Assembly (NCBI GenBank): GCA_942486035.1
Contig: CALNXK010000039.1
Span: 1,693,501 to 1,757,500, forward strand
Length of the DNA stretch: 64,000 nucleotides
Direction of reading: 5' to 3'
Origin: Porites lobata
Lineage: Eukaryota; Cnidaria; Anthozoa; Scleractinia; Poritidae
Made by a program: the position numbers and the translations under genes. The notes under the pieces are model-generated. The model searched no databases and was not told the DNA's origin. It saw only the letters and a list, made by a program, of their open reading frames with translations. Below are positions 1 to 9,760 of this stretch, piece by piece. The stretch's first letter is position 1, and every line of letters begins with the position of its first letter.

Positions 1-92
1 CTGATTTCCTAAACGAGCGCCCTGCACTGCTTCAGTCAATTCCAAGTGTGCCCAACAGGTGGGATATACAAAAGCTCCATGGTGGGGCTTGA
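1..92 (+). CDS. Partial 3' terminal exon of an unidentified gene
   Basis: From base 3 a frame stays open for 29 codons (starting DFLNERPALLQSIPSVPNRW and ending in KLHGGA) before a TGA at 90-92. Composition is protein-like: mixed polar and hydrophobic residues, several prolines, no low complexity. The other two frames are less convincing. I do not recognise the family. It would be the last coding exon of a plus-strand gene whose body lies left of the window. An AATAAA near 390 could serve as its polyadenylation signal. The alternative is a chance open stretch of 90 bases, so confidence is limited. Confidence 0.35.
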   Translation, partial: DFLNERPALLQSIPSVPNRWDIQKLHGGA

Positions 93-504
93 AAAGTAGC
101 CAGGCTCTCCACGAGGGTAGAGGAAAAGAGAGCTTGCAACAATACCTTCCCTCCCGGGCTCATAAACGGCAGTTTACAGTATGGTATCCCTGATACGTTT
201 GTTCGAAGATTTAAAGGTGGCTGAATGCCGTTTCATGGGTTGTGGGTGGTTAACATTCATTAGGGTGGTATTTAAGACTTATTGCAGGGATAAAGCTCAA
301 ATTTGACAGGGACTTAATATATGTATAAGGTAAAACTTAAGATTTCTAAATTACTGTCATGGGAACAAAGGCGATTTAAACAATTTTTAATAAAAATTAT
401 TGAATTTAGTCGCTTTAAGCAAAATCAAGTCATTAGAACCTGGTTAAATTGTAACAAACAGTTTTCATCACCATGTGAAATTTGATTTCGTGAACTTTCA
501 AATT

Positions 505-711
505 AGACTACGAGTAGTCCCTCACCCCTTGCCTTTCTCTCTCGCTCTACTATCCTAACCTGAGATCAGGCTCAATTTTCGTTTCACTTTGTAAATAACA
601 TTCCAGCGGCAAGGTGGTAGCCGTTAGAGAGAATGTATGAGAACTGCTAAAATTGGGCCTGATCTCAGGTTATACTATCCCGGAGGAAAAATAAGGACTA
701 CTCGTTTCTAG
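505..711. repeat. MITE with nested inverted repeats
   Basis: The outer ends are inverted copies of a GACTACGAGTAGTCC-type sequence (about 506-520 and 695-710). A second inverted pair, CCTGAGATCAGGCTCAATTTT-like, lies inside (about 559-579 and 650-672). There is no coding capacity. The structure is that of a short non-autonomous DNA transposon. Confidence 0.65.
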
Positions 712-867
712 TGAGTAGAATTTGAGATATTTGCATTTGCTTACATTGCCTGGGAAAGTAAACAAAACAAGCACTCTCACAATATTGTTCCCTAAGTATC
801 GGGTACGCATGCTCAACATTTTGGTAGAAATCATGTTTTGACAAAAGTGATAAAAACAGAAATATAT

Positions 868-1075
868 ACAGTCAAGTCTCTCATAGTGAACACTTCTCGT
901 ACATGTAAGTGACCACTTCCCTTTGTAAATAACTGTTAAATGTTTCTCAGGCAACTACTGGTTTTGGTAAATTGTCTCGTAAGTGACCACTTCTCAAGCA
1001 ACTACAACCACTTTTTTGACCAGAAATTTGACATATTCTTTTGTTTTCTGTTTCCGGTGAGTGACCATCCAGAAT
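868..1075. repeat. Possible DNA-transposon end fragment with GTGACCACTTC repeats
   Basis: It starts with CAGTCAAGTCTCTCATAGTG and carries GTGACCACTTC twice and a GTGACCATCC variant. This style resembles the subterminal repeats of DNA transposons. No matching far end was found, so it is probably a fragment. Confidence 0.35.
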
Positions 1076-1534
1076 GATCATGTGTGGTGATTCATAAGGA
1101 AATCTTAAACAGATATAACAAAAGTTAAATCTTTAATTATTGCACTAACCGAGGTTGCTGACAGGTAATAACAGTGTTGACTTACAAAAAAGATAGCTAT
1201 AACAAGAGCAGTCTTAACCATTTAAAAGGTGGATTGTTACAAAATATAGTGATCTGATGCAAGACGTTTTGTGCAAAGGTTCCACAATGCATAGTAATAT
1301 ACAGTGTCCTCACCAGGAGTTTGCCTTGGGGAGTCCCAGGCCCCCCCTGTTGAGAAATAGGGGCCCCTGTAAGAACATCAGGGGGACAAAGTGAGCCCGC
1401 ACTTCAAATGATCTGTTGAGTGAAGTACACCTACCTGATCCAATATGGCGGATGGAGTGTTTGCGATTCGATAACAATGCATGTACCAATCTTCGCAATG
1501 TACGTGGGACCAACAAACGTTAAGGAAATAATTT

Positions 1535-1709
1535 AGTTTTTAATGGTGAACCTAACACTCCTGCCAGCATTTTGCTTGGTCGAATGAATAAAAAACATGA
1601 TACCAAAAGATTCAAAGTCTTTAATTTTTTGAATCTTTTGATATCATGTTTCTTATTCATTCGACCAAGCAAAATGCTGGTAGGGGTGTTAGGTTGACCA
1701 TTAAAACTA
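1535..1709. repeat. Near-perfect hairpin MITE (about 83-bp arms)
   Basis: The left arm (1535-1618) and right arm (1622-1709) are reverse complements with few mismatches. Both carry the core CCAGCATTTTGCTTGGTCGA and its complement, and there is almost no loop. Frames open on the minus strand here merely read through the palindrome. Confidence 0.8.
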
Positions 1710-2725
1710 CTTAACTGTGGACGTTCTAAAGTCCATTTGACTCGCAGCATGCCTCTGCGCCCCAACGGGCACATCTTCTTGTCTCTTTATGTGCCATCTC
1801 AGATTTTCTTGTGGGAATTCTGCAAGGCCGCGGCCTGGTGAGAACACTGAATATAAATTATGATTAGATTCTCCAAGCACTGCTCAATTTGAAATAAGCC
1901 AGAATTTATTTTTGGCCTGTAAGTTAACAATCTTAATGTAATTATGTTAATCAATTCTGTTTGAGCTTGTTTTTTGTATGACAATGACTTCCCATAAGAT
2001 TTAGTGATCACTTTGTGGTTTCTTATGAGAGAGTTGACTGTTACATATTTTTTAAATGTAAATCTTCAACAGCTTCTGGGAATTTTTCAAAGCTTGTGCT
2101 CACAATTTTTTTCTGGAAAATCCTAATGGCTGCATGGAATAAAGCATTTCTACAGGCTAGAAGTTTTGGGTGTTCTTTTATCATGTTTTTTTTTAAAGAT
2201 CATGTCAGGGCTTTTGCCTGCTGAGAATTAATATTGTTTCAGGGAAAATGGCTTAGCACATGCAACTGTATCTCAGAAAAAACTGGTTTCAGCCACCTTA
2301 GCTGCCTTAGTTAATAATTTCCGGACTGCATGTACTATATATACAATGGAGAAGAGAAAAAAAAAGATAAGCTAGGTAGGCTTTTAGAGCAGATGCTTCC
2401 TCTCTTCTTGTGTGTATACTCTCCTCCCTTGTGTACATTGAGCACACATCTCGTTTTCCAAAGTCTGTTTTACAGCTTGCCATTAAGGTAAGCTATAGGT
2501 AATGTGTACTAACCCAAAAGTCATTCTAACTAGCCTCCCTCCCCCCACCAAATTTTGATGACCAGGATTGATTATAGTTCTTCTTGTAATTTGAATTTCT
2601 CAACACACTTCACTTCCCCATTGGGCAAGTTAAGAACAGAATTAACTAGCCAAATAGCAAATCCAAATCCCACTACTTTCTTTGCATGCTGTTAAGGGGT
2701 ACATTATTAGTGATCCAAGACATTT

Positions 2726-3046
2726 CGGAGCGTAAGCAACGACGACGTTGACGGCAACGAGAACGGCTAAAAATCAATAGGTTTAGATTGGTTGCACATG
2801 CATCACGCTGCATGCAAACAACCTAAACGTGCCTAATTTCACGTTTTTTCGAGGACGGGAACGCAAAACAACAGTTTTCTTTTTCTTTTCCTGAACTTTT
2901 GATAAAATCCTTTAGAATTCAACTCCAAAGAAATTTGCCAACATTTGACGAATTAAACGAGATGGAATAAGCGCGGTAAATTTATAGGCAGCGCGACTTC
3001 ACTTTTTAAGTGACGTTTTCTTAGCTGTCGTCGTTGCCTAAAGCCC
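2726..3046. repeat. MITE, GAGCTTAAGCAACGACGACG family, copy 1
   Basis: It starts GGAGCGTAAGCAACGACGAC and ends GTCGTCGTTGCCTAAAGC, a degenerate terminal inverted repeat. The interior shares AATTCAACTCCAAAG, ACATTTGAC and GCGGTAAA-type stretches with copies at 11878, 21822 and 57127. Confidence 0.65.
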
Positions 3047-3469
3047 TGTGCAAACAGACGCAACGTTGTTGGCCAACAACTCCCAACATTGTGGGATGTT
3101 ACATGTTGCGCCCGTTTGCACACCCTGTTGCAGGTTGCTGGATGTTGTTGCGCAAAGTTTGAAACTGGTCAAACTTTTCAGCCAACAACTCCCAACATTT
3201 CTAGTTCCGTGATCCCCGAAGCGTGGCGCAACAATGTTGGATCCGTTTGGACAGCTCTTCCAACATTGTTGGGGCCACGCACGCTCATTACGTATGGTTC
3301 ACAAAGACTTATGGGTTGTATCCTTCCCACGATGCACTGCAGGTCCCAACATTGTTGGGAGTTGTTGCATCTGTTCGCACATGACTGCCAACACGCACGC
3401 AACAACTCCCAACATTGCATTGTTGGCGCAACAATGTTGGGAGTTGTTGCGTCCGTTTACACGCAGCCT
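3043..3469. repeat. Palindrome-rich MITE built from CAACATTGTTGG units
   Basis: The terminal inverted repeats are CTGTGCAAACAGACGCAAC (about 3046-3064) and GTTGCGTCCGTTTACACGCAG (about 3447-3467). The interior contains at least eight copies of the palindromic unit CCAACA(A/T)TGTTGG, alone or with flanking CAACAACTCC. The open frames through it (for example 3089-3565) are products of the repeat and not a gene. It abuts the preceding MITE. Confidence 0.75.
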
Positions 3470-3942
3470 AAGCTCCCTATTAAACTAGACATCAAGCTGT
3501 TGTTGGTTTCATGGATTTCAGTGTTTGAAGCAATAAACTCAGTGATTCTCGTTTTAGATGATTAATCTTGCTCCTTAAAAAAGTATCTTTTAAGGCAAAA
3601 TTTTAAATGGGAGTCTTGACCCCATTTTCTAGTGATATATGTACACCAGTTTTGGTGTGCCATCTTTCATTTTCTTTACTGCACTTTTATCAAAGGAGAA
3701 TTTTGGGAAGGAGAAGCACATTATTCCCATAAAACCCTTCGACTAGCAAGATAATCAAGGATACAGAAAAATACAAAACATAAAATGATGCCCTCTTTGA
3801 TTCGTACTTTAAAATATTGGTGACTCCTAACAGTATTTTGCTGGTGCCACCCCCTTTAATCTAAATAAAGACTGGATTTTCTCTTATCTCTCATTTAAAG
3901 TTATTCTCAATTTTAAACAAATGTTACTTTATAACATTCCAG

Positions 3943-5922
3943 ATGGAACCTGATGATAAGAAAAACAGTTTGGTGAAAATTGACAATCCACATACAGAGA
4001 ACCAGAGCAATGTCATATCTCCAAGCGAAATGATTGAAAAGCTCATTCAGGTTGTTGGTACATTTGAAGATATCAAGCGCAGGCAGAGGATGTTTCATGT
4101 AATGAATCTAGTTAATGGTTATGGTGATATAGATTCGGTGTCTATCTCAAGTGGAAGCCTTGCTGAAGGGCTGGACATCAGGGGCAGTGATGAAGATATT
4201 ACCCTTGTTCTTAAATACGTCACAGCAGTGCCTTCTGATGTTGCCTTTGTACCTAAAAACGGCGAAACAGTTGTTCTGGTTGATTTTGACCAGGACTTCC
4301 CAGGATTTGCCACGATTTGCCCATTGCTTGATGCATCAGTCAACAGCTATGTGCAGAAGGCGACTGTATTATCGTCTTGGCAGTTCAGAGAGCAGTTCAG
4401 AGAAAGTGGTCATGAAAGCCATGGTCCTTGCCTTATGGACGGTGAACGTGACATCGCTGATTGCATCCACTGTCCCTTTTTGCCAGAGTTTGTTATCAAG
4501 AGGTTTGAAAATCGGCAGTCGAAGTGGCCACAGGAAGACTTTCTGGGTGATATATTGGCTGATGGCTGTCTTATGGTTCCTGTTGGACCAAGGAATTCTG
4601 AGAAACGGAGTATACTGTGGACAATATCGTTTGCTGTTGCCGAAAACAGCATTATTTTAAGAATGAATCATGCCCAAATTCTGTGCTATGCATTGTTGAA
4701 AATAATGCTGAAGGAAGGATTGGAGAAAAACAACTCTGTCAAGGATTTGCTTTGCTCGTACTTCCTAAAAACTTGTCTGTTTTGGCTGATCGATGAGACA
4801 AACAACGATGAACAAGTTTGGAATGTAGGGAATGTTCTTGGCTGTTACGAGCTGTGCCTAGAAAAAATGATCTTGTGGGTTACGAATTGCAACTGTCCTA
4901 ATTATTTTATACCTGAAAATAACATGTTCAGAGGCAGAATATGTGAAGACAACAACAATGTCCTTTTGTCATTGTTGAAAAAGTACAAATCTGAGGGCTA
5001 CTTGGCACTTCTACACTGTGATTCATTTCTTGTTCAGTCAGAGTTTGTCACGCATTCTCAAAGAGAAGCGAATTTGGATTTTCTCTGTTTCAGAGTTTTG
5101 CACATTTATCCATTTGATGATATCGAGCTGGCATATTCAGCGGCAAGAGATCTAGATAATTTGTACAGAACGGAAACTGATGGGTTTATTCTGGGTGTCA
5201 TCAATAAACTGCGGTCTTCCGTACACCAAGAGATTGCCCAAATGCTTCCGCTGCCAGATATGACGGAGGGCTCTGGGGGTGAAAGACCTCAGTTACTGGA
5301 AAAGCATTGTGAACATATTTCGATTGGAGGTGAATCCGATGCCATAAGTGGATCTGTTTTACTTTCTTGCCTTTATTACAATGTAGGGGACTACCACCAG
5401 GCATTGCAGGTCTTAAATGAAGCTGAGGAAAAACTGACTGCAAATTTGATTCAGTTACGAAAGGAGGTCTACTCGAAAGAGGAGTATGATTTTTACCTTG
5501 ACTCCATGTGTGGCAAAGGCTTAACTTTAGTGGACAAATTGAAACAGGCCACAGTTTGTCTTATCATTATGCTGGAAAATTCCTCCCTCATTCCAGAAGA
5601 ATTTCTTCTTGAAGTCAAGTACAGACCCCTGTGCACTGTCCCTGCTGTTGTGCTCTTACATAGCATGCAGTATCTATGCTACAACAAACTACAAAATGTT
5701 GAGAAGAGACAGAAAGCCATTTCTAAGCTTGATGGGGCCATCAAAAGCAAGTTTCTAATTCTGCCACCATTTTACTCAGTAGCTTTTACATTCCTTGGGG
5801 CATGTTTTGAAGTGGAGGGAGACAACGAAAATGCAATGAACTGTTATAAGCGTGCTTTGGAGAATCCTCCACTGTGTAAAAGTGCTCAGGACAGAATGAA
5901 CCGTCTCCTTGCCGTTTGCTGA
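3943..5922 (+). CDS. Mab-21 domain (cGAS-like fold) protein with C-terminal TPR-like repeats
   Basis: This is a 659-residue protein in a single coding exon. The sequence TTCCAG stands directly before the ATG, so an upstream 5' UTR exon with its intron is likely. Residues 71-90 carry the nucleotidyltransferase signature GSLAEGLDIRGSDEDITLVL: a GS pair (71-72) and an acidic pair D83-x-D85. Residues 177-197 (CPFLPEF...SKWP) and 226-256 (WTISFAVAE...NHAQILCYALLK) are the conserved C-terminal half of the Mab-21 fold. Residues about 470-500 and 610-645 look like helical TPR-type repeats (NVGDYHQALQVLNEAE; EGDNENAMNCYKRALENP). Family knowledge: Mab-21 proteins include cGAS and cGAS-like receptors, which make cyclic dinucleotides, and many members of unknown activity. 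I see no clear third catalytic acid before the WTISF block, so enzymatic activity is uncertain. Cytosolic location is expected, since there is no signal peptide or membrane segment. Confidence 0.88.
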   Translation: MEPDDKKNSLVKIDNPHTENQSNVISPSEMIEKLIQVVGTFEDIKRRQRMFHVMNLVNGYGDIDSVSISSGSLAEGLDIRGSDEDITLVLKYVTAVPSDVAFVPKNGETVVLVDFDQDFPGFATICPLLDASVNSYVQKATVLSSWQFREQFRESGHESHGPCLMDGERDIADCIHCPFLPEFVIKRFENRQSKWPQEDFLGDILADGCLMVPVGPRNSEKRSILWTISFAVAENSIILRMNHAQILCYALLKIMLKEGLEKNNSVKDLLCSYFLKTCLFWLIDETNNDEQVWNVGNVLGCYELCLEKMILWVTNCNCPNYFIPENNMFRGRICEDNNNVLLSLLKKYKSEGYLALLHCDSFLVQSEFVTHSQREANLDFLCFRVLHIYPFDDIELAYSAARDLDNLYRTETDGFILGVINKLRSSVHQEIAQMLPLPDMTEGSGGERPQLLEKHCEHISIGGESDAISGSVLLSCLYYNVGDYHQALQVLNEAEEKLTANLIQLRKEVYSKEEYDFYLDSMCGKGLTLVDKLKQATVCLIIMLENSSLIPEEFLLEVKYRPLCTVPAVVLLHSMQYLCYNKLQNVEKRQKAISKLDGAIKSKFLILPPFYSVAFTFLGACFEVEGDNENAMNCYKRALENPPLCKSAQDRMNRLLAVC

Positions 5923-6034
5923 GCCATAACAAAATGCACTTCAGATCAACTCACATGAAAGTTTACAATACTTATACAATGAGTTCAACCCATTGTACAA
6001 GTGGGATAAGTCAAATCACAGCGGGCGCACCCAA

Positions 6035-6465
6035 CGACTGTTTTCTGTAAAATATCTGTTCGGAGAGGCAAAAATTGCCTAGAATTTTCTAAAGCTTGAG
6101 GAGGGCTAAACATTTCTAGATGACCGTTTCATTCATGTACGAGTTTCGAAGCTTATCTAACAAATTCCCTACTATTTTCTAATGTTTAATTTTTCGCATT
6201 CACTCCCCAGGTGAAGTTAATTAGTTCTCGTAGAAAAAGGAAACCTGAAGTTTTCTGATTCGAAAATACGATGGAGAGAGGGATAAAAAAATTCTTACTT
6301 TCGGAATACTTTCAAAGCGTGTAAAATTTTTTTGCAAATAATACTGAAGCCTTTGTAAGTTCGAAAAGATGCAAGTTGCCCTAGGATGACCGAACAGATA
6401 AAAATGTTATTACGCCTCTGTGGATGCATTTCTAGAGATCTAAAAATACTCTAGGAGGAAACCAC
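6035..6465 (+). repeat. Dispersed repeat, copy A (inverted partner at 45890-46375)
   Basis: Blocks such as AAAATATCTGTTCG, AATTGCCTAGAATTTTCT, GATGACCGAACAGA and TCATTCATGTACGA occur here. The same blocks occur in reverse complement and reverse order at 45890-46375. It has no terminal inverted repeat or coding sequence that I can see. Confidence 0.7.
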
Positions 6466-6590
6466 TGTTAGGTGCCCCTGTCACTGACAGGTGGACCATC
6501 CGAACTGTTTGGGGCATCAAAGTTAGTACTGAATGCGCGGCATCGTCTTCAGCCACCACTAGAAAGTCTGCTGGTTTGTGGTGATATTAA

Positions 6591-6764
6591 TAGCCTGATT
6601 TAGCAACAGAACGGGAACGTCAGTCGACGACGGCGCGCGCAAATCAAACAACTGGCTTGACCAATGGCAGAGCGGTAAATTGAGCACCGGAAGTCGTGTT
6701 TAGTCCTTTCCGCCCGCTTTCCCTTCGTCAACTGACGTTCCCGTCCTGTTGCTAAATCAGCCTA
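6591..6764. repeat. MITE with about 31-bp terminal inverted repeats
   Basis: The left end CCTGATTTAGCAACAGAACG (continuing GGAACGTCAG) is matched in reverse at the right end, CTGACGTTCCCGTCCTGTTG continuing CTAAATCAG. The interior is GC-rich and non-coding. TAATA flanks both sides. Confidence 0.8.
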
Positions 6765-6849
6765 ATATCTCTCCGGTATCTAAGGCCCGCAGTATTGGTG
6801 TCTCTGGATTCGACACTGTTTTTGGAACAGTACATCAATAAGTAAGGTT

Positions 6850-7260
6850 TCTATCATTTGAGGAATATTAGTAAAATTAGAAGGTACCTTAGCCGACGAT
6901 CTGCTGAAACTCTGGTCCATGCGTTTGTAACCTCTAAACTTGATTTCTTCAACTCAGTTCTATACCGTCTTCTTGGCTACCCCATAGAACGCTTACAGAA
7001 AGTTCAGAATGCCGCTGCTAGGATTGTCACGCTGATGCCAAGAAGGAGCGTATCACTCCTGTATTATACAGTCGACACTGGCTGCCAGTTGAACATAGGA
7101 TAATTTTTAAGCTGCTATTATTAACATACAAAGCGCTCAATGATTTTACTCCTAAATATCTTTCCGATCTCATTGAAATCTATGTACCTGAACCGGTCTG
7201 CCCAAAGTCGGCAATTAGTTTAACCAGCTTACAACTTGCGTACCTCGCCACTGGGAACTG
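6850..7260 (+). pseudogene. LINE reverse-transcriptase C-terminal fragment, frameshifted
   Basis: Frame 1 (6858-7040) reads LVHAFVTSKLDFFNSVLYRL, then ERLQKVQNAAARIVT. A frameshift near 7045-7065 is followed by HWLPVEHRIIFKLLLLTYKA and PKYLSDLIEIYVPE in another frame. This order is typical of the region after the reverse-transcriptase catalytic core in CR1/L2/Jockey-type non-LTR elements. The catalytic core and endonuclease are absent, so it is a dead 5'-truncated copy. Confidence 0.8.
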
Positions 7261-8355
7261 TTTTTCCAAAATCGTTCACGGGGGCTTTTTTCTCCAATAG
7301 CCGTCTCAATGTTTGTGAAGTTTAAGCGAAATCAATAAAAGCCTTATCGAGCAACCTTAAGCTAAGCATTTCTCGAAGGTTTGGGAATGGGACGATTGTC
7401 TTCGTAGAAATTTTTATACGCTCTGCAAACTCATTCAATACCCTTGTTTGGAGGTGTATTTGAGCAAAGACTTGTGACGTCCGTCGAAACAAGAAATGTT
7501 CGGTTTTTCACCTTTGCCTTTTCAATAAAATATATAAATGGGTAGTATTTTCAATGTCTGACTTCTGTGATTTTGATATTGGTTGTAGCAATGTACATGT
7601 ACTTGTATCAACAAACGGGCATTCTTTCCGTTTGACCAGCTGATGAGTCAAAATTTAATTTGGTTACTTCCAAAAAATACAAAATACGCTTCTTTTTGAA
7701 AACAAATGTCGATAATGTCGGTAGTCGGTTAATAGTTTTGCTGTCGGTAGTCGGTAATTTTTTTTCTTTTCGTCGGTAGTCAGTAGTATTTTTCGCCCTT
7801 TGTCGATAGTCGGTTAACTCCATTCACACCCTCAGGAAAGGGGATAGGGGTGCGGACTCTCTTCATAGGTGCAGGGTGATGCTTGTCATTTCGTTTAGGG
7901 GTGTAAATTGAAGATTTTTGTATCACTTGGGGTGTTCCGGATGGAAAGCTTATATTTTTACTCACACAAGTGTCATCTAGTGTTCTAGGGCTGGGCATAA
8001 AGAAATGAGGAAAGGAGAAGTAGAATGCATAAAATTGTAGTAGTTCTTTTTTGGTTGTGCGTTTTGGAATGGCATTTCTTAGGTGTTAAATAAAACTTGA
8101 GTCTCGCCCAGAGAGCGGCAAATCTCCTCATAGGTCTTATAAGGGACTACCTCCACCCCCAACCCCCGGATTCTTATGGTCACTGGCGCCTTTGGTGAAA
8201 CGCAGGTGAAGCGTAATGATGGGAGAATTAGGATTTTGAGCCTTACCTAATCCCCAGGGCTTTCTCACTTTCCATGTCGAAAAACGAGAAGACCGTCGGG
8301 TCGAGGTTGTTTTGGGCCTGCATTTTTCCAGCAGAATTGCCTTGTGGCCATTGTA
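7261..8355. other. Intergenic stretch with no gene seen
   Basis: AT-rich sequence with short chance frames only. Within it, 7716-7818 holds four degenerate GTCGGTAGTCGGT units separated by T-rich spacers. No exon with conserved protein signature or good splice signals was found. Confidence 0.5.
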
Positions 8356-8357
8356 GG

Positions 8358-9495
8358 TACAGTCGACTCCCGATAACTCAAACCTTCAAGGGAAATCGAA
8401 AAAAGTTCGAGTTATCGGGAGTTCAACTCATCGGGAGCTTGAAGAAAATAGCCGGGAGTCACGAGGAAAAAAGCAGCTTTTACTGCACAGTGAACATTTT
8501 AATCACGGCCACTGTAGAAATGTTAGGTGAAAATTGAAAGATACTTCTAGATTATCAATCAGAACGTAACGTAACAAATCATTGCCTAATATAAATAGAG
8601 CATGCGTTTTACTGTTTTGAGAAGTAAAAGTGTTTCACGTTAGATTTAAGACAAAAAACATCAGCCTCCACTAGTGAACTATATTCCTACAACGCGTCAA
8701 TGGGAAATGCAAAATTCAATGTTTCGGACGCCAGTAGACTGTTTTTTTTTCCCGACTTTTTAATGGCGCAAAACATGGTTCGAGTTATCGAGGGTAAAAT
8801 AGACCATTTGCACTAAGAGGTCATGTGACATAGTTTTTGTGAAAATGAAAGTTATATGATTTTGACTTCGAAAACGATAAGTGGGTCACATCTTAAACAA
8901 AAATAATACTGATTTGGTTTTTCACATCCGCACCATTTTCTTTAAATGAGTAAGTTCGTAGCTGGTCACGTGACCAAAATGTGATTTTTAAAATTATGAA
9001 TTACCTCTTCCTGAACAGAAATTTTGTACTTAAACTTCAAGGAAAATGTTGAAAACATGATGCCGGTAACGTTTACAGCACATCTGAGCGTAACTATCAA
9101 ATGTTGAACAAGATATAAGTAAAAAGTAGTTTTGGCCGCCATGTTGGAGGGCAAGAGTATGCCCTCCATGGCGTCCAATACAAATCATACTACTCTGTTG
9201 AAAAATCAAAGTGCCCTAAAATATCTCCCTTAAATGCGTTTCCTCTCAAATTGCGGGTGTCGGATTATTTTGATGTGCTCTGTCAATTTTTGGCATCAGC
9301 AAGATTCCAACTCATTGTTTAAAGAAAGCATTGCTCACGTGACCTCTTAGTGCAAGTGGCCTATTATGTAGAAATGATCTGAGGGGAAACAAAAACTACT
9401 TCGAGTTAGCGGGAGGTTCGAGTTACTGAGGGTAAAATTACAGTAAATGCATGAAGGAAATCCAGGGGAAATCGATTTTGGTTCGAGTTAGAAAA
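8358..9495. mobile_element. Tigger-like DNA transposon remnant
   Basis: It begins CAGTCGACTCCCGATAACTC and carries repeated GTTCGAGTTATCGGGAG-type motifs at both ends (8400-8430, 8776-8800, 9400-9495). This terminus style is typical of Tigger/pogo (Tc1-mariner) elements. The right end (9366-9495) is reverse-complementary to 13780-13910 in NOA1. No transposase frame remains. A second element is nested inside. Confidence 0.65.
8801..9366. mobile_element. MITE nested in the Tigger-like element
   Basis: The terminal inverted repeats are GACCATTTGCACTAAGAGGT (continuing CATGTGAC) at the left and CACGTGACCTCTTAGTGCAA (continuing GTGGCC) at the right. They lie wholly inside the Tigger-like element, whose terminal motifs resume on either side. 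Non-coding. Confidence 0.75.
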
Positions 9496-9700
9496 GCGGC
9501 AAACATCAATGATAAAAACAACAGGTTTTATGTTGGAAGTACCGTGAAAGTGCACAATCCTTTGTTTTCTTCGAGTGGCAATTGTTCGGAATAAAAATGT
9601 AACGTTTTTATTGGTCAATATAAAATGATTAAATAATTGTGCATATATGATTAAAAAATCATATATGGTTTCAAACCATTGACCTACCAGTAGCCAAATA
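9485..9700 (-). repeat. Dispersed repeat (inverted partner at 47215-47400)
   Basis: The sequence around GTACCGTGAAAGTGCACAAT and CGTTTTTATTGGTCAATA is the reverse complement of the block at 47215-47400 in a SEC23IP-like intron (ATTGACCAATAAAAACG, ATTGTGCACTTTCACGGTAC). It ends just before the NOA1 5' region. Confidence 0.65.
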
Positions 9701-9708
9701 ATCATATC

Positions 9709-9744
9709 ATGGCGGACCAGACCACAGAAAAAGTTGCGAACTAA
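9709..9744 (+). promoter_or_regulatory. Candidate upstream ORF in the NOA1 leader
   Basis: An ATG at 9709 opens an 11-codon frame (MADQTTEKVAN) that stops at 9742-9744, 16 bases before the NOA1 ATG at 9761. If transcription starts upstream of it, it could modulate NOA1 translation. No transcription start can be seen directly. Confidence 0.35.
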
Positions 9745-9760
9745 ACTTTTATGATGAAAG

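Noticed and set aside
3089..3565. 158-codon open frame on the plus strand, and overlapping minus-strand frame
   Set aside because: It lies within the CAACATTGTTGG palindrome element; its repeated Cys/Trp phrases come from the repeat unit.
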